IMG/VR virus record: IMGVR_UViG_3300037119_006553
Coordinates: 1 to 24,995 of that record
Strand: one strand, 5' to 3'
DNA from: a virus
DNA length: 24,995 nt
In this document: positions 7,676 to 14,613 of the stretch, in pieces
Layout of the letters: every line of letters starts with the position of its first letter
How positions within the stretch are numbered: position 1 is the first letter of the stretch
Position numbers and translations under genes: made by a program
Notes under the pieces: generated by a model
Database searches by the model: none
Told to the model about the DNA's origin: nothing
The model's input: only the letters and a program-made list of their open reading frames with translations

Positions 7676-8397
7676 CAGGTGTCAAGCCCCGAGACGATGT
7701 CTTCGGACAGGCGGCGGGAGCCGGTGAGCGTCGTGCCGATCGTCAACGTGCCGAAGGACCGGCCCTCCGTCAGGACCACCATCTCGTTGATCCCGGCCAC
7801 CGCGTCGCGCAGCATCGCGCGCAGAGCCGCCAGGGCCTCGGCGTTCGAGTTCTCGCGGAAGAAGGACGTCTCGATCAGGATGGCCGCGTAGAGAGCGACA
7901 GCGTGCCGGATCGAGTCGATTTCGGTGTCCGGGATCGGCTTCCGCAGCATCGCGGTGACAGCGCCGTGAGACGTGCCGATCAGCGCCTCCACCTCGACGG
8001 CCGTCGGCCGGGTTGAGTCCGTGAAGATCGTCAAGTCCCCCGGGGCGGTGTCGCCGCCGAGACCACCGGACGAAGGGCCGACCGTGCGGGTCCGGAGCAG
8101 CAAGGAAACGTCAGCGACAGAAGGACGCTCGGCGTCCGCGAGGAGGACCTCCATCTCCTCGACGGCGTTGGTGTCCCCGTCGGACCAGACGACGTGGTAC
8201 TGGTCGGGCGTGGCCGGGGCCAGGTCGTGCGTCCAGTAGGTCCCGTCGACGACCTCGAAGATGCCGGTGGTGCGCTCGGCGATCACGACGGCTTCTGTCT
8301 CCGGGTTGATGACGCTGAACGTGAGCGTCCCGACCAGGCCGGTAGGAGCGCCGGTAAGCGACGCCTCGAAATGCCTCTCTGCGTACGCCAGGATCAT
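7675..8397 (-). CDS. Head-tail adaptor (connector) with N-terminal beta-sandwich extension
   Basis: I place the start at the ATG ending at 8397 because GGAGG lies six bases upstream; a longer frame to 8448 lacks a ribosome site. The product has 240 residues. The C-terminal half matches helical adaptors (HK97 gp6 / SPP1 gp15 type). It contains PSVADVSLLLRTRT, then STRPTAVEVEALIG, typical of actinophage connectors, and helices IRHAVALYAAILIETSFF and AEALAALRAMLRDAVAG. Adaptors dock below the portal. The N-terminal 90 or so residues look like a beta-sandwich (TGLVGTLTFSVINPETEAVV, YWTHDLAPATPDQYHVVW), which is not part of the standard adaptor. It lies 37 bases after the Ig-like gene and overlaps the next gene as TGATG. 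Confidence 0.72.
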   Translation of the reverse strand: MILAYAERHFEASLTGAPTGLVGTLTFSVINPETEAVVIAERTTGIFEVVDGTYWTHDLAPATPDQYHVVWSDGDTNAVEEMEVLLADAERPSVADVSLLLRTRTVGPSSGGLGGDTAPGDLTIFTDSTRPTAVEVEALIGTSHGAVTAMLRKPIPDTEIDSIRHAVALYAAILIETSFFRENSNAEALAALRAMLRDAVAGINEMVVLTEGRSFGTLTIGTTLTGSRRLSEDIVSGLDT

Positions 8398-8434
8398 CGG
8401 AACCTCCGTGAAGGATCGCCGTGTCGCCGGACGA

Positions 8435-9472
8435 TCATGTCCAGCCACCCTCGTGCGGGTAGCGGATGGATCGCTGCTCCCACTCGCCGGAGTAGCAGAG
8501 CATGAGCGTGGAGGGCGCGGTCGGCAGTGGGCCCTGGGCGATCAACTGCGCCGTCGATGAGGTCGTGGCGCTGCCGTGCTCGTTCGTGGCCGTGACTTCG
8601 CAGGACAGCAGCGTGCCGACGTCGAGCTGCACCAGCAGATGGTCCTCACTCGTCTCCCCGGCAATGTCGACCTTCGTGCCGGGCGTACCGGGATCGGCGC
8701 GCTGCCACTGGTACTCGTAGGTCTCCCCGCCCGGCGCCCACCAGCCGGTCGAGCAGTAGGCGGGCTGGCCGGACTCGTAGACGTCCGCGATAACGGAGGG
8801 AGCGCCCTGGATCTCAGGCGGGCCTGTGGGCGGCTCCGAATGCAGAACGACTTGGACGCCAGCCCCGGCCGTGTCGACGTTGGACGTGGCCTCCGGGCTG
8901 ATCGACGTCCCGGAGAGCGTGCCGTAGACGGAGAGGACCTCGCCGGACTCGCCGGGCCGCAGCAGCGAAAGCATCGTGAGGCCCGCTGAGGGCGTCCAGA
9001 TCAACTCGTTGGAGTAGTTCTGGTAGAAGGCGGCGACGACGGTGTCGCCGACCTCGCCCGTGGCAGTCCCGGCCGTCCTGGGCTGCTCGTGAGGGAAGAC
9101 CGTGTGGGCGTCCGCGTAGTCGCCGACGTTGATCACGCCAGCCGCCCGAAACTCGTGGACCTGGGCGGTCTTCTCGCCGTAGACAGCAGCCACATGATCG
9201 AAGGTGATCGTGTCGGTTGCCAGCAGCTCCGTCTCGACCAGGCAGGTGAGGATGGTGGTCACGGCCGTGTCGAGCAGCTCGTCCTCGTCCCCGGCGAAGA
9301 CCCACGTGTTGCCCTTGCTGTCCGTGACGGACGCCTCGCCGTGGTCGACGTGCTTCGTCAAGATTGCGACCAGCAACGAGCCGGGAGTGACGGACGGCCG
9401 CTGGACCGGGATCGACACCGTGCCGGAAGCGGCGATCTCGACCTCGCCGACCATGCGCTGGTAACGGATCAC
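8435..9472 (-). CDS. Surface protein with beta-rich N-terminal domain and Ig-like domain
   Basis: The 345-residue protein starts with GTG in a GTGA overlap with the beta-helix gene. Residues about 10-210 look like a jelly-roll-like secreted domain (SVTPGSLLVAIL, ASVTDSKGNTWVFAG, GDTVVAAFYQNYSN). Residues about 220-315 are an Ig-like repeat: YEYQWQRADPGTPG, VDIAGETSEDHLLVQLDVG and LSCEVTATNEHGSATTSS. This repeat pattern is one I associate with cell-surface proteins of Thermoleophilia. A 30-residue C-terminal tail has SGEWEQRSIRYPHEGGW. Ig-like domains on virions usually bind weakly to carbohydrates or surfaces. The location between capsid and neck genes suggests a capsid or neck decoration, but a fibre is possible. 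Not assigned to a named family. Confidence 0.65.
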   Translation of the reverse strand: MIRYQRMVGEVEIAASGTVSIPVQRPSVTPGSLLVAILTKHVDHGEASVTDSKGNTWVFAGDEDELLDTAVTTILTCLVETELLATDTITFDHVAAVYGEKTAQVHEFRAAGVINVGDYADAHTVFPHEQPRTAGTATGEVGDTVVAAFYQNYSNELIWTPSAGLTMLSLLRPGESGEVLSVYGTLSGTSISPEATSNVDTAGAGVQVVLHSEPPTGPPEIQGAPSVIADVYESGQPAYCSTGWWAPGGETYEYQWQRADPGTPGTKVDIAGETSEDHLLVQLDVGTLLSCEVTATNEHGSATTSSTAQLIAQGPLPTAPSTLMLCYSGEWEQRSIRYPHEGGWT

Positions 9473-10806
9473 CTGGGGTCCGCCGTCCCACGCTCGTCGG
9501 AGCCAATGTCGCTGCCAGGGCCGATCGGCCTCGTCTGGCGGGCGTAGTCCTTCGTGACGCCGTGCATCTGAGGGCCCGGAGCGGGGATCGCGTTCTCGAG
9601 GATCGTGCCCGGAGCCAGGTTGAGGTTCGCGCCCTCGCCGAGCGTCCCGCCGCCCTTGAAGGGGATCGTGGCGACCTTCTGATTGCCAGCGCCGGGGCAG
9701 GGACCGGCGTCATTCAGGTCTCCCGCGGGCTGAGGGATCGCGGTGTTGTACGTGTAGACCGCCATCTGCGCCGCGTAGGCGCAGGTGTCGAAGACGATGG
9801 GCGCGATGTTCCCGTGCATCTCCCAGGTGTCGTACGCCGGGTCTGATGCGGGCTGGTCGTTCTCGTGGATCGAGAACTGCCGCTGCGACGAGTTGTTGAG
9901 CAGCTTCGTGTTCGGCGGCACCGTCGAGAACCCGATGCCGGTGCCGTTGATCACGCCGGTCGGGCTGGTCGGAGCGGCGAACTGGTTGTTGATGAAGCTC
10001 AGGTCACTGACGGGCCCGGAGTTGTCCTGCACGAAGACGTTGTAGATCGAGCAGTTGTAGAACTTCACGCGCTGGAGGAGGACGTTCTCGCCCGCGAAGA
10101 TCGCCAGGCACTCCGTGTGGCATGCCTCGAGGTCGAAGCTCTGGACGTCATGGAGCACGAGGTCCTCGATGACGATGTTCGACGGGTTGACCTCTCCAGC
10201 GACGTTGCGGATCGAGTTGTTGCCGCCGCCGTAGGCACCGCCGCACGCCGAGGCCGGGCCGTACTCCCCTCTGCGGATCGTGACGTTCGTCGCGTTGAAG
10301 ATGTTGAAGTTGCGTCCGCTCAGGCCGTCGACCTTCACGTCGTTGACCGGAGGGTGTGGCGGCTCGCCTATGTCGATCTCGCGGATGAGGACGTCGTTGT
10401 TGTTCAAGCGGAAGTCGCGCAGCTCGATCTTCGAGCGGTACACGTTGATCGAGCCGACGTAGACCGTCTCGTCGTCGGCAGGCCGGAAGACCACCCGGTT
10501 CCCGGTCGTGATGTTCTTGCCGACGATGTTCTGCACCGGGTAGCTCCCGGCCTTGACCTTGACCGTGTCGCCTGCCTCAGCGGCCTGGTAGGCCGCTGTG
10601 AAGGTCGCGCACGCGTCACCGTCTTCGTACGTGTCGGCAATGGCCTGGCGGACGCAATCGCCGCCGTTCGCGTCGATCCAGAGGTTCGCCTTGCCTGGGT
10701 CCGGGTCGCCAGTGGACGTCGCCACGATGGCCGCGACCGTCGCCGTGACGGCGACAAGACCTCCCGCCGTGAATCGACGGAGCCTGCGGCCAGGCGTCGG
10801 AGTCAA
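9469..10806 (-). CDS. Right-handed beta-helix protein with hydrophobic N-terminal segment
   Basis: I prefer TTG at 10804-10806 as start: it overlaps the collagen-like gene's stop as TTGA and has GGCGGAG five bases upstream. A GTG at 10830 would add eight residues but lacks a site. The protein begins TPTPGRRLRRF and then a hydrophobic stretch of about 18 residues (TAGGLVAVTATVAAIVAT), like a signal anchor. The remainder is a parallel beta-helix of the pectate-lyase type, with Asn-rich turns (IELRDFRLNNNDVLIREIDI, VTIRRGEYGP, IVIEDLVLHDV, LLQRVKFYNCSIYNVFV). It ends near GPGSDIGSDERG, typical of such proteins. Several Cys residues are present. It could be a tailspike-like depolymerase or an adhesin. 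No catalytic residues can be assigned. A hydrophobic N-terminal segment is odd for a virion protein. Confidence 0.65.
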   Translation of the reverse strand: MTPTPGRRLRRFTAGGLVAVTATVAAIVATSTGDPDPGKANLWIDANGGDCVRQAIADTYEDGDACATFTAAYQAAEAGDTVKVKAGSYPVQNIVGKNITTGNRVVFRPADDETVYVGSINVYRSKIELRDFRLNNNDVLIREIDIGEPPHPPVNDVKVDGLSGRNFNIFNATNVTIRRGEYGPASACGGAYGGGNNSIRNVAGEVNPSNIVIEDLVLHDVQSFDLEACHTECLAIFAGENVLLQRVKFYNCSIYNVFVQDNSGPVSDLSFINNQFAAPTSPTGVINGTGIGFSTVPPNTKLLNNSSQRQFSIHENDQPASDPAYDTWEMHGNIAPIVFDTCAYAAQMAVYTYNTAIPQPAGDLNDAGPCPGAGNQKVATIPFKGGGTLGEGANLNLAPGTILENAIPAPGPQMHGVTKDYARQTRPIGPGSDIGSDERGTADPR

Positions 10807-11108
10807 GGGGTCTCCGCCGTCGGCACCCACATATCGATGCCGTCGATCGCCCCGTCAGGGGGACCGACAGGCGGAGACTCAGGGCCGATCCACATGGCGG
10901 CCGCGGCTGCCGTGTCGTCCGGGCGTGCGGGCCACGAGTCGCCGTCGTGGATGATCACGGCCATCATCCCGGTGACGATGGAGCCTTCTGACGAACCGGG
11001 AGGACCTTCGGGGCCTTCGGGGCCTGTCGGACCGGCCGGGCCTTGAGGGCCCTGCGGCCCCTGGGGGCCTGTGGGACCCGCTTCGTCATTCGGCCAGGTC
11101 GCTGACAT
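10803..11108 (-). CDS. Collagen-like small protein
   Basis: Translation most likely begins at the ATG at 11106-11108, which overlaps the preceding stop as TGATG. A frame extended to 11144 only lengthens the overlap. The 101-residue product has MSATWPNDEA, then nine consecutive Gly-Pro-X triplets (residues 11-37, bases about 10998-11078), then a compact end with MMAVIIHDGDSWPAR and GPESPPVGPPDGAIDGIDMWVP. Phage collagen-like repeats form trimeric stalks that space fibres or decoration heads from the particle. A trimer joining neighbouring surface proteins is plausible. Function beyond that is unknown. The gene overlaps the next one by about four bases. Confidence 0.7.
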   Translation of the reverse strand: MSATWPNDEAGPTGPQGPQGPQGPAGPTGPEGPEGPPGSSEGSIVTGMMAVIIHDGDSWPARPDDTAAAAAMWIGPESPPVGPPDGAIDGIDMWVPTAETP

Positions 11109-11482
11109 CAGAGCGCGTAGTTGAGGCTGTCCAAAGCCGCCCACTGGCCGTTGCTAAGGCCCGCGGGGAACGTGATCGTGCCGTCCGTGTTGACATTGCA
11201 GCTCAACGCCCCGGCCTGGGTGATCACCAAGCCGCGCCTGACCGCAGACGGCCGGGCAGCGACCGGGACGGTGCAGAGGACGCCCGTGTTGTCGAGCTCG
11301 GCACCGGCCACCGCCAGGCCGCGCCCACGGACGATCCCTTCGCTGCTGACGAGCACCTGGCAGGTCGCGTGGAACGGGCTGCCCAGCGACGTTGACAAGC
11401 CCAAGGTCACGCCGGTCCAATCAAGGATCGGCGAGCCGCCTGCGCCCCCTCCAGAGCCTCCTCCGAGCCGAGTCAAGCTCAT
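11108..11482 (-). CDS. Small Gly-rich-start structural protein, unassigned
   Basis: This 124-residue protein is not recognised. It starts with ATG in an ATGA overlap with the previous gene. It has a flexible Gly/Ser segment (RLGGGSGGGAGGSP), then beta-strand-like sequence (ILDWTGVTLGLSTSLGSPFHATCQVLVSSEG, seen in two runs) and a C-terminal part (CNVNTDGTITFPAGLSNGQ, WAALDSLNYAL). The pattern of a Gly-rich linker followed by strands is common in small fibre or decoration proteins. It is the second gene of a five-gene surface block and is directly coupled to the collagen-like gene, so the two products may form one appendage. Confidence 0.55.
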   Translation of the reverse strand: MSLTRLGGGSGGGAGGSPILDWTGVTLGLSTSLGSPFHATCQVLVSSEGIVRGRGLAVAGAELDNTGVLCTVPVAARPSAVRRGLVITQAGALSCNVNTDGTITFPAGLSNGQWAALDSLNYAL

Positions 11483-11778
11483 AGCTGGGTCACGCTGTAC
11501 TTGGGTGTACCGGCCGAGATCAGCTTCACCGCGTCGATCTGCGGATGCCCGTGGACCTCACGAGCCGTGTAGCCGCCGGTGAGCGGAACCTCGTACGTCG
11601 TGGCGCCCGCCACTGTGGGCGTGGTGCCGTCGACGGTGAAATAGACGGCTGCCGTGCCGTCCGTGACGACCTCGACAGTCGAAGCCGACCCGTCAAGGTC
11701 GACCGTGTCCACGGTGGACGCCACCAACGTCTTGGCGTACGCGCCACGCTGCCCGGCGCTCAGGGTGTATGTCGCCAT
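11479..11778 (-). CDS. Small beta-rich protein opening the surface-protein block, unassigned
   Basis: The 99-residue product has a strong ribosome site (GGAGG, six bases before ATG). Its sequence is beta-rich: MATYTLSAGQRGAYAKTLV, VDTVDLDGSASTVEVV, AAVYFTVDGTTPTVAG and HPQIDAVKLISAGTPKYSV. The FTVDGTTPTVAG run resembles small Ig-like or decoration-type folds in phage heads. I do not recognise a named family. It starts only 20 bases after the terminator hairpin at 11799-11822, so its expression depends on readthrough or on an unseen promoter inside the terminator. Confidence 0.55.
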   Translation of the reverse strand: MATYTLSAGQRGAYAKTLVASTVDTVDLDGSASTVEVVTDGTAAVYFTVDGTTPTVAGATTYEVPLTGGYTAREVHGHPQIDAVKLISAGTPKYSVTQL

Positions 11779-11798
11779 CAGGGCCTCCGGAAAGGAAG

Positions 11799-11822
11799 GC
11801 GGGCCACCCGAAGGTGGCCCGC
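11799..11822 (-). terminator. UUCG-tetraloop terminator after the capsid genes
   Basis: On the minus strand the transcript forms a perfect 10-bp stem, GCGGGCCACC pairing with GGTGGCCCGC, closed by a C(UUCG)G tetraloop, then the pyrimidine-rich tail CTTCCTTTCC (bases about 11789-11798). It begins five bases after the stop of the 94-residue gene. A stable C(UUCG)G loop followed by T-rich sequence is a standard intrinsic terminator shape. It separates the capsid block from the surface, neck and tail genes. Termination is likely incomplete because the next gene begins just downstream. Confidence 0.82.
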
Positions 11823-11827
11823 TCTAC

Positions 11828-12112
11828 CTAGCTCTTGGCCTTGTCGGCGGGCTTGGGCTTCGCGGCCGACTTCCGCTCGGGCGCCGGAGAGCCCATCGCG
11901 GTGTGGACGCCGCCGAGCTTGCCGGGGCGACCGGACTCGTCGCCGTGGGCAGCCGTCACGGACGACTCGCGGACGTCCTCCGACTCGACGAACGCGCCGA
12001 GCGAATCGCCGCGCTTCGCCTCCTCGTCGGAGAGCTCCACCTCGTCGTGGCGGTTGTGGATCGTGCCGTCCGCCTCCGTGTAGTAGGAGAACAGGATGGT
12101 GCGCTTGGGCAT
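11828..12112 (-). CDS. Small protein downstream of the major capsid gene, unassigned
   Basis: The 94-residue protein begins MPKRTILFSYYTEADGTIHN and has a mixed N-terminal half (EVELSDEEAKRGDSLGAFVES) that could form a small folded domain. The C-terminal 35 residues are low-complexity Pro/Ala/Lys (SPAPERKSAAKPKPADKAKS), basic and probably disordered. It lies between the major capsid gene and a terminator, with AGGGAGA about 11 bases before the ATG. Small accessory head proteins in this place are common in actinophages, but I do not recognise this one. The basic tail could contact packaged DNA or neighbouring capsid subunits, which is speculation. Confidence 0.6.
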   Translation of the reverse strand: MPKRTILFSYYTEADGTIHNRHDEVELSDEEAKRGDSLGAFVESEDVRESSVTAAHGDESGRPGKLGGVHTAMGSPAPERKSAAKPKPADKAKS

Positions 12113-12131
12113 GGGTTCTCGTTCTCCCTGA

Positions 12132-13151
12132 CTAGGCGTTGTGGCCGGTGGTCTCGAGGATGGCGAACGGGTCCGTCACGTAGACGATCGGGAGCACGAA
12201 CGACTGGTACCAGTTCTGCTGGCGACCCTCGGGGTCGCGCCACGTCTCCGTGGAGAGCGGGACCTCGTAGCCGAGCTCGCCGACCTGACGGGCAGCCAGC
12301 CACTTGACCGTGCCAGCCGTCTGGCGGTTCGTGACCCAGATGGTCGTGATGCCGGACGCGGCGAGCACCGCGCGGAACGCCCCGGCCGACCCGTAGGCCA
12401 GGAGGCCGTTCCGCCACTCCTGCGGGTTCATGATCGCCGTGTTGTACGAGTAGCCCAGCTCGAGCGTCTCGTTGGCCTTCTCGACCTGCGTGACGTCGGC
12501 CAGCGGGCCGATGGTCGCGACGCGCGCGTCCATCGTGGTGGCCGCGTCGTCGCCCCAGCTCGTGCCGCTGGCGGTGCGGCTGTGCTCCGTGATCGCCGCG
12601 TCGAGCTCGGCGAGAGCCCGCTGCTGCGTCTTGCGCTGGATCGTGTTGGCGAGCTGGAGGATCGCCCGGTTGACCCGGCCGATGTTGTTGCGCCGACGGG
12701 CCTCGTCGGTGATCGGGAACTTGCCGCCGAACTTCTCGACCTGCGCGGTGCGCGGGGCGGAGCGGTCGAACGTCACGACCGGGAACTCGTCCCCGGGCTG
12801 GACGCGTGACACGTCGCGCTGCGCGAACAGGTCGTTCTCTGTGGCCTGCTCGAACGACACCGCCCCGCCCTGGATGTTGCCAGCGGGCGAGAAGATGAAG
12901 TCGATGTAGTAGCGCCGCAGAGCCAGGTTCTGGATCAGGCGGGTGATGATCGCCGGACGCTGCGCGAGCAGGTCCACCGTCACCGTCCCGGCACCCGCGC
13001 TGTACGTCGGCGTGGGGTACGGGAGACCGATGTTGTCGTCGAGGTTGAGCGGCACGCCGGAAGCGCGCAGCTCGGCGGTCTTGGCGGACCAGGTGGTCTC
13101 GAGCTCGGCCTTCAGCTCGAGGAGTCCGGCGATCTTGTGCATGGGGTTCAT
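12132..13151 (-). CDS. Major capsid protein (HK97 fold)
   Basis: The 339-residue protein is in the expected place after scaffold and decoration genes and has the pattern of the actinophage major capsid family. It shows a helical N-terminus (MHKIAGLLELKAELETTWSA), an E-loop-like region with ALRRYYIDFIFSPAG, the conserved FGGKFPITDEARRRNNIGRV stretch, then a long helix (NRAILQLANTIQRKTQQRAL) and a P-domain-like segment (ANETLELGYSYNTAIMNPQEW). The subunits build the icosahedral shell. No N-terminal delta domain long enough for a classic HK97 scaffold is visible, which agrees with a separate scaffold gene. The start is ATG at 13151 or an in-frame ATG at 13142; the Shine-Dalgarno is weak (GAGGA about 12 bases upstream). 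Confidence 0.85.
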   Translation of the reverse strand: MNPMHKIAGLLELKAELETTWSAKTAELRASGVPLNLDDNIGLPYPTPTYSAGAGTVTVDLLAQRPAIITRLIQNLALRRYYIDFIFSPAGNIQGGAVSFEQATENDLFAQRDVSRVQPGDEFPVVTFDRSAPRTAQVEKFGGKFPITDEARRRNNIGRVNRAILQLANTIQRKTQQRALAELDAAITEHSRTASGTSWGDDAATTMDARVATIGPLADVTQVEKANETLELGYSYNTAIMNPQEWRNGLLAYGSAGAFRAVLAASGITTIWVTNRQTAGTVKWLAARQVGELGYEVPLSTETWRDPEGRQQNWYQSFVLPIVYVTDPFAILETTGHNA

Positions 13152-13189
13152 GTTGGAGGAGTCCTCAGTGTCTTTCCGGCGCGAGCGCC

Positions 13190-13618
13190 CTAGAAGAGCT
13201 TGACCTCGACGAGTTCACCGTCGGCCGCGGTGTTCAGCGCGTAGCCGAGGGCGTTGTTCGCCTCGGAAGCGGCTGACGTCCACGTGACGGCCTCACCGGC
13301 GGCGTCGGACATGACCTTCTGGCCAGCAGTGACAGCGCCACCGGCGACCACCGGGACGATGCGGCCGGGCGTGCCGTACACGCCGCCGAGCGAACCGGAA
13401 GCGACGTCGTACTTGGCGACGCCGAACGCGATCTGACCAGCACCGCAGGTCGCCATCGAGTAGACGTTGTCCGTCACGTCGGTGACGCCGGTCTCGACAC
13501 CGCCACCTGTGCGGTTGCCGCTGATCTTCACGAAACGGCCACCGAGGACGTCGGCCGTCGCCTTGAAGGTGACGTCACTTTCCTCGAAGACCAGGGTGGT
13601 CGGGTTGCTGTAGGCCAC
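13190..13618 (-). CDS. Capsid decoration / head fibre protein
   Basis: This 142-residue protein precedes the major capsid gene. It is rich in Gly, Val, Thr and Ala, beta-strand dominated and has the typical look of small head decoration proteins. These read KATADVLGGRFVKISGNRTG, then GAGQIAFGVAKYDVASG, then VPVVAGGAVTAGQKVMSDAAG, and finally NALGYALNTAADGELVEVKLF. The 'G..V.aGq.v..da.G' repeat is characteristic of DUF2190-type capsid-stabilising proteins. Such proteins bind the outer shell and stiffen it. The start is GTG with GGAGGAG about nine bases upstream. Confidence 0.78.
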   Translation of the reverse strand: MAYSNPTTLVFEESDVTFKATADVLGGRFVKISGNRTGGGVETGVTDVTDNVYSMATCGAGQIAFGVAKYDVASGSLGGVYGTPGRIVPVVAGGAVTAGQKVMSDAAGEAVTWTSAASEANNALGYALNTAADGELVEVKLF

Positions 13619-13641
13619 GGCTTAGTTCTCCTCCTGGAGGA

Positions 13642-14334
13642 TCAGGTCACGGGTTGAGGCGGTGGAACCGCCTCGGGGAAGTTCTCCGCGAGGAAGCTGT
13701 TCGCCAGCTCATCGTCCGTCGGGCCCTGCGGGGCCGGAGGCCGAGGCCCCTGGTGCAGGTCGACAACGGGCGCCACGGGGTAAGGCCCTGTGGGCGCGGG
13801 GGGAACGGGTGCGGGAGGAGGCGTCGCGCCCCCGAAGAGCTCAACGCCATACAGGGCCTTCGCGGCCTCGATCCGGTCGTTGAGGTTGGTCGGCGTGTGG
13901 GTGTGCTCGTCGTACTGAACGCCGTCGAGGAGCCGGAGCGCCGCCTGCGCCTTGGGACCGACGACGCCCTGACCGGCCAGGGCGTTGAGCGTGTGCGCTT
14001 CACGCGCGAGTCGGACGCCTTCGGAGCGGGCATCGCGCCCCTCCTGGGCTTCACGGCGCAGGCGGTCCTGCTCCGATTCCTGCTCTTGCCGGAGACGAGT
14101 CGTCTCGGCCTCCGCTTCGCGGGCACGGCGCTCGGCGGCCTCGGCGCGGGCACGCTCGGCCTGAAGGGCACGAAGGCCCTCTTCGCGAAGCGGCTCGACG
14201 GGGGCGGGCGGAGGTGCGGGCTGTTGGACCGGGACCGGGGCGGGAGGAGGGTCGCCTTCCGCACCCGCGATCGGCGGGTAGAAGGATCGGAACTCCTCGA
14301 GCGTCATGTCTCGGACTCGCTTACGGGATCGCAT
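13642..14334 (-). CDS. Scaffolding protein
   Basis: I place the start at ATG 14332-14334, where AGGGAGGA lies seven bases upstream, giving 230 residues. A longer frame to 14442 has no ribosome site. The protein has a short basic start (MRSRKRVRDMTLEEF), a Pro-rich stretch, a long Glu/Arg/Ala coiled-coil (LRALQAERARAEAAERR through EAQEGRDARSE), a small helical part with LNALAGQGVVGPKAQAALRLL, and another Pro-rich tail ending NFPEAVPPPQPVT. This layout, just before decoration and capsid genes, is typical of phage scaffolds. The protein would assemble the procapsid and then leave. It shares a nearly identical leader with the small terminase gene at 23075. Confidence 0.78.
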   Translation of the reverse strand: MRSRKRVRDMTLEEFRSFYPPIAGAEGDPPPAPVPVQQPAPPPAPVEPLREEGLRALQAERARAEAAERRAREAEAETTRLRQEQESEQDRLRREAQEGRDARSEGVRLAREAHTLNALAGQGVVGPKAQAALRLLDGVQYDEHTHTPTNLNDRIEAAKALYGVELFGGATPPPAPVPPAPTGPYPVAPVVDLHQGPRPPAPQGPTDDELANSFLAENFPEAVPPPQPVT

Positions 14335-14362
14335 CGCGCGGTCCTCCCTGCGGCATCGCGCC
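14331..14362 (-). repeat. Duplicated leader/ribosome-site element, copy at the scaffold gene
   Basis: Read on the minus strand, the 32 bases before and including the scaffold start contain GGCGCGATGCC, then a Shine-Dalgarno AGGGAGGA, then GCGCGATGC at the start codon. The same arrangement occurs at 23071-23101 before the small terminase gene, with a two-base indel and two or three substitutions. The 9-base word GCGCGATGC occurs on both sides of the Shine-Dalgarno. Confidence 0.7.
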
Positions 14363-14447
14363 GCGTCGAAGTTGCCCACAAAGGGACGGGTCTCCATATA
14401 GGGCAGGATGCGGCGACCTTCGGACGGAACGCTAAGACTCACTCTAA

Positions 14448-14467
14448 AAGTCCAAGCGCCTGGACTT
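14448..14467 (-). terminator. Weak terminator-like hairpin after the 48-residue gene
   Basis: On the minus strand, AAGTCCA pairs with TGGACTT around a six-base loop, followed by TTTAGAG, giving a short 7-bp stem and a T tract. It overlaps the last base of the stop codon of the 48-residue gene. It would separate the portal/polyprotein block from the scaffold gene, 113 bases downstream. The stem is short and the T tract brief, so efficiency is uncertain. Confidence 0.45.
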
Positions 14468-14613
14468 CATTCGTCGTCTTCGTCCGGGTCGGGGGACGGG
14501 TCCGGAGGCATGGTCGTCGGCTCGTACGGATTGCCGCTCGCGTCGACGAAATGCGTGGTCTCCACATGCTCACGGATCAGCTTGTCGGCTTCCTTCACAG
14601 GCATGAGGCGCAT
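14467..14613 (-). CDS. 48-residue small protein, unassigned
   Basis: I found this gene by translation of the gap before the scaffold gene. It starts with ATG in a TGATG overlap with the preceding gene and ends at TGA 14467-14469. It reads MRLMPVKEADKLIREHV, then ETTHFVDASGNPYEPTT, then a Pro/Asp/Glu tail MPPDPSPDPDEDDE. The first half could form a helix; the tail is acidic and disordered. No family is recognised. Tight coupling to the two genes before it suggests the three small products act or are dosed together. Confidence 0.6.
   Translation of the reverse strand: MRLMPVKEADKLIREHVETTHFVDASGNPYEPTTMPPDPSPDPDEDDE

Noticed and set aside
8398-8448. Longer adaptor start at 8448
   Set aside because: It would overlap the Ig-like gene without a ribosome site; GGAGG supports 8397.
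11109-11144. Longer collagen-like start at 11144
   Set aside because: The TGATG-coupled ATG at 11108 is more natural and the upstream codons are the mirror of another gene.
14395-14400. Possible -10 box TATATG (minus strand) before the scaffold gene
   Set aside because: No credible -35 box lies at the expected spacing, so I do not call a promoter.
14335-14442. Longer scaffold start at 14442
   Set aside because: There is no ribosome site, and the added 36 residues lie across the intergenic leader. The start at 14334 has AGGGAGGA.
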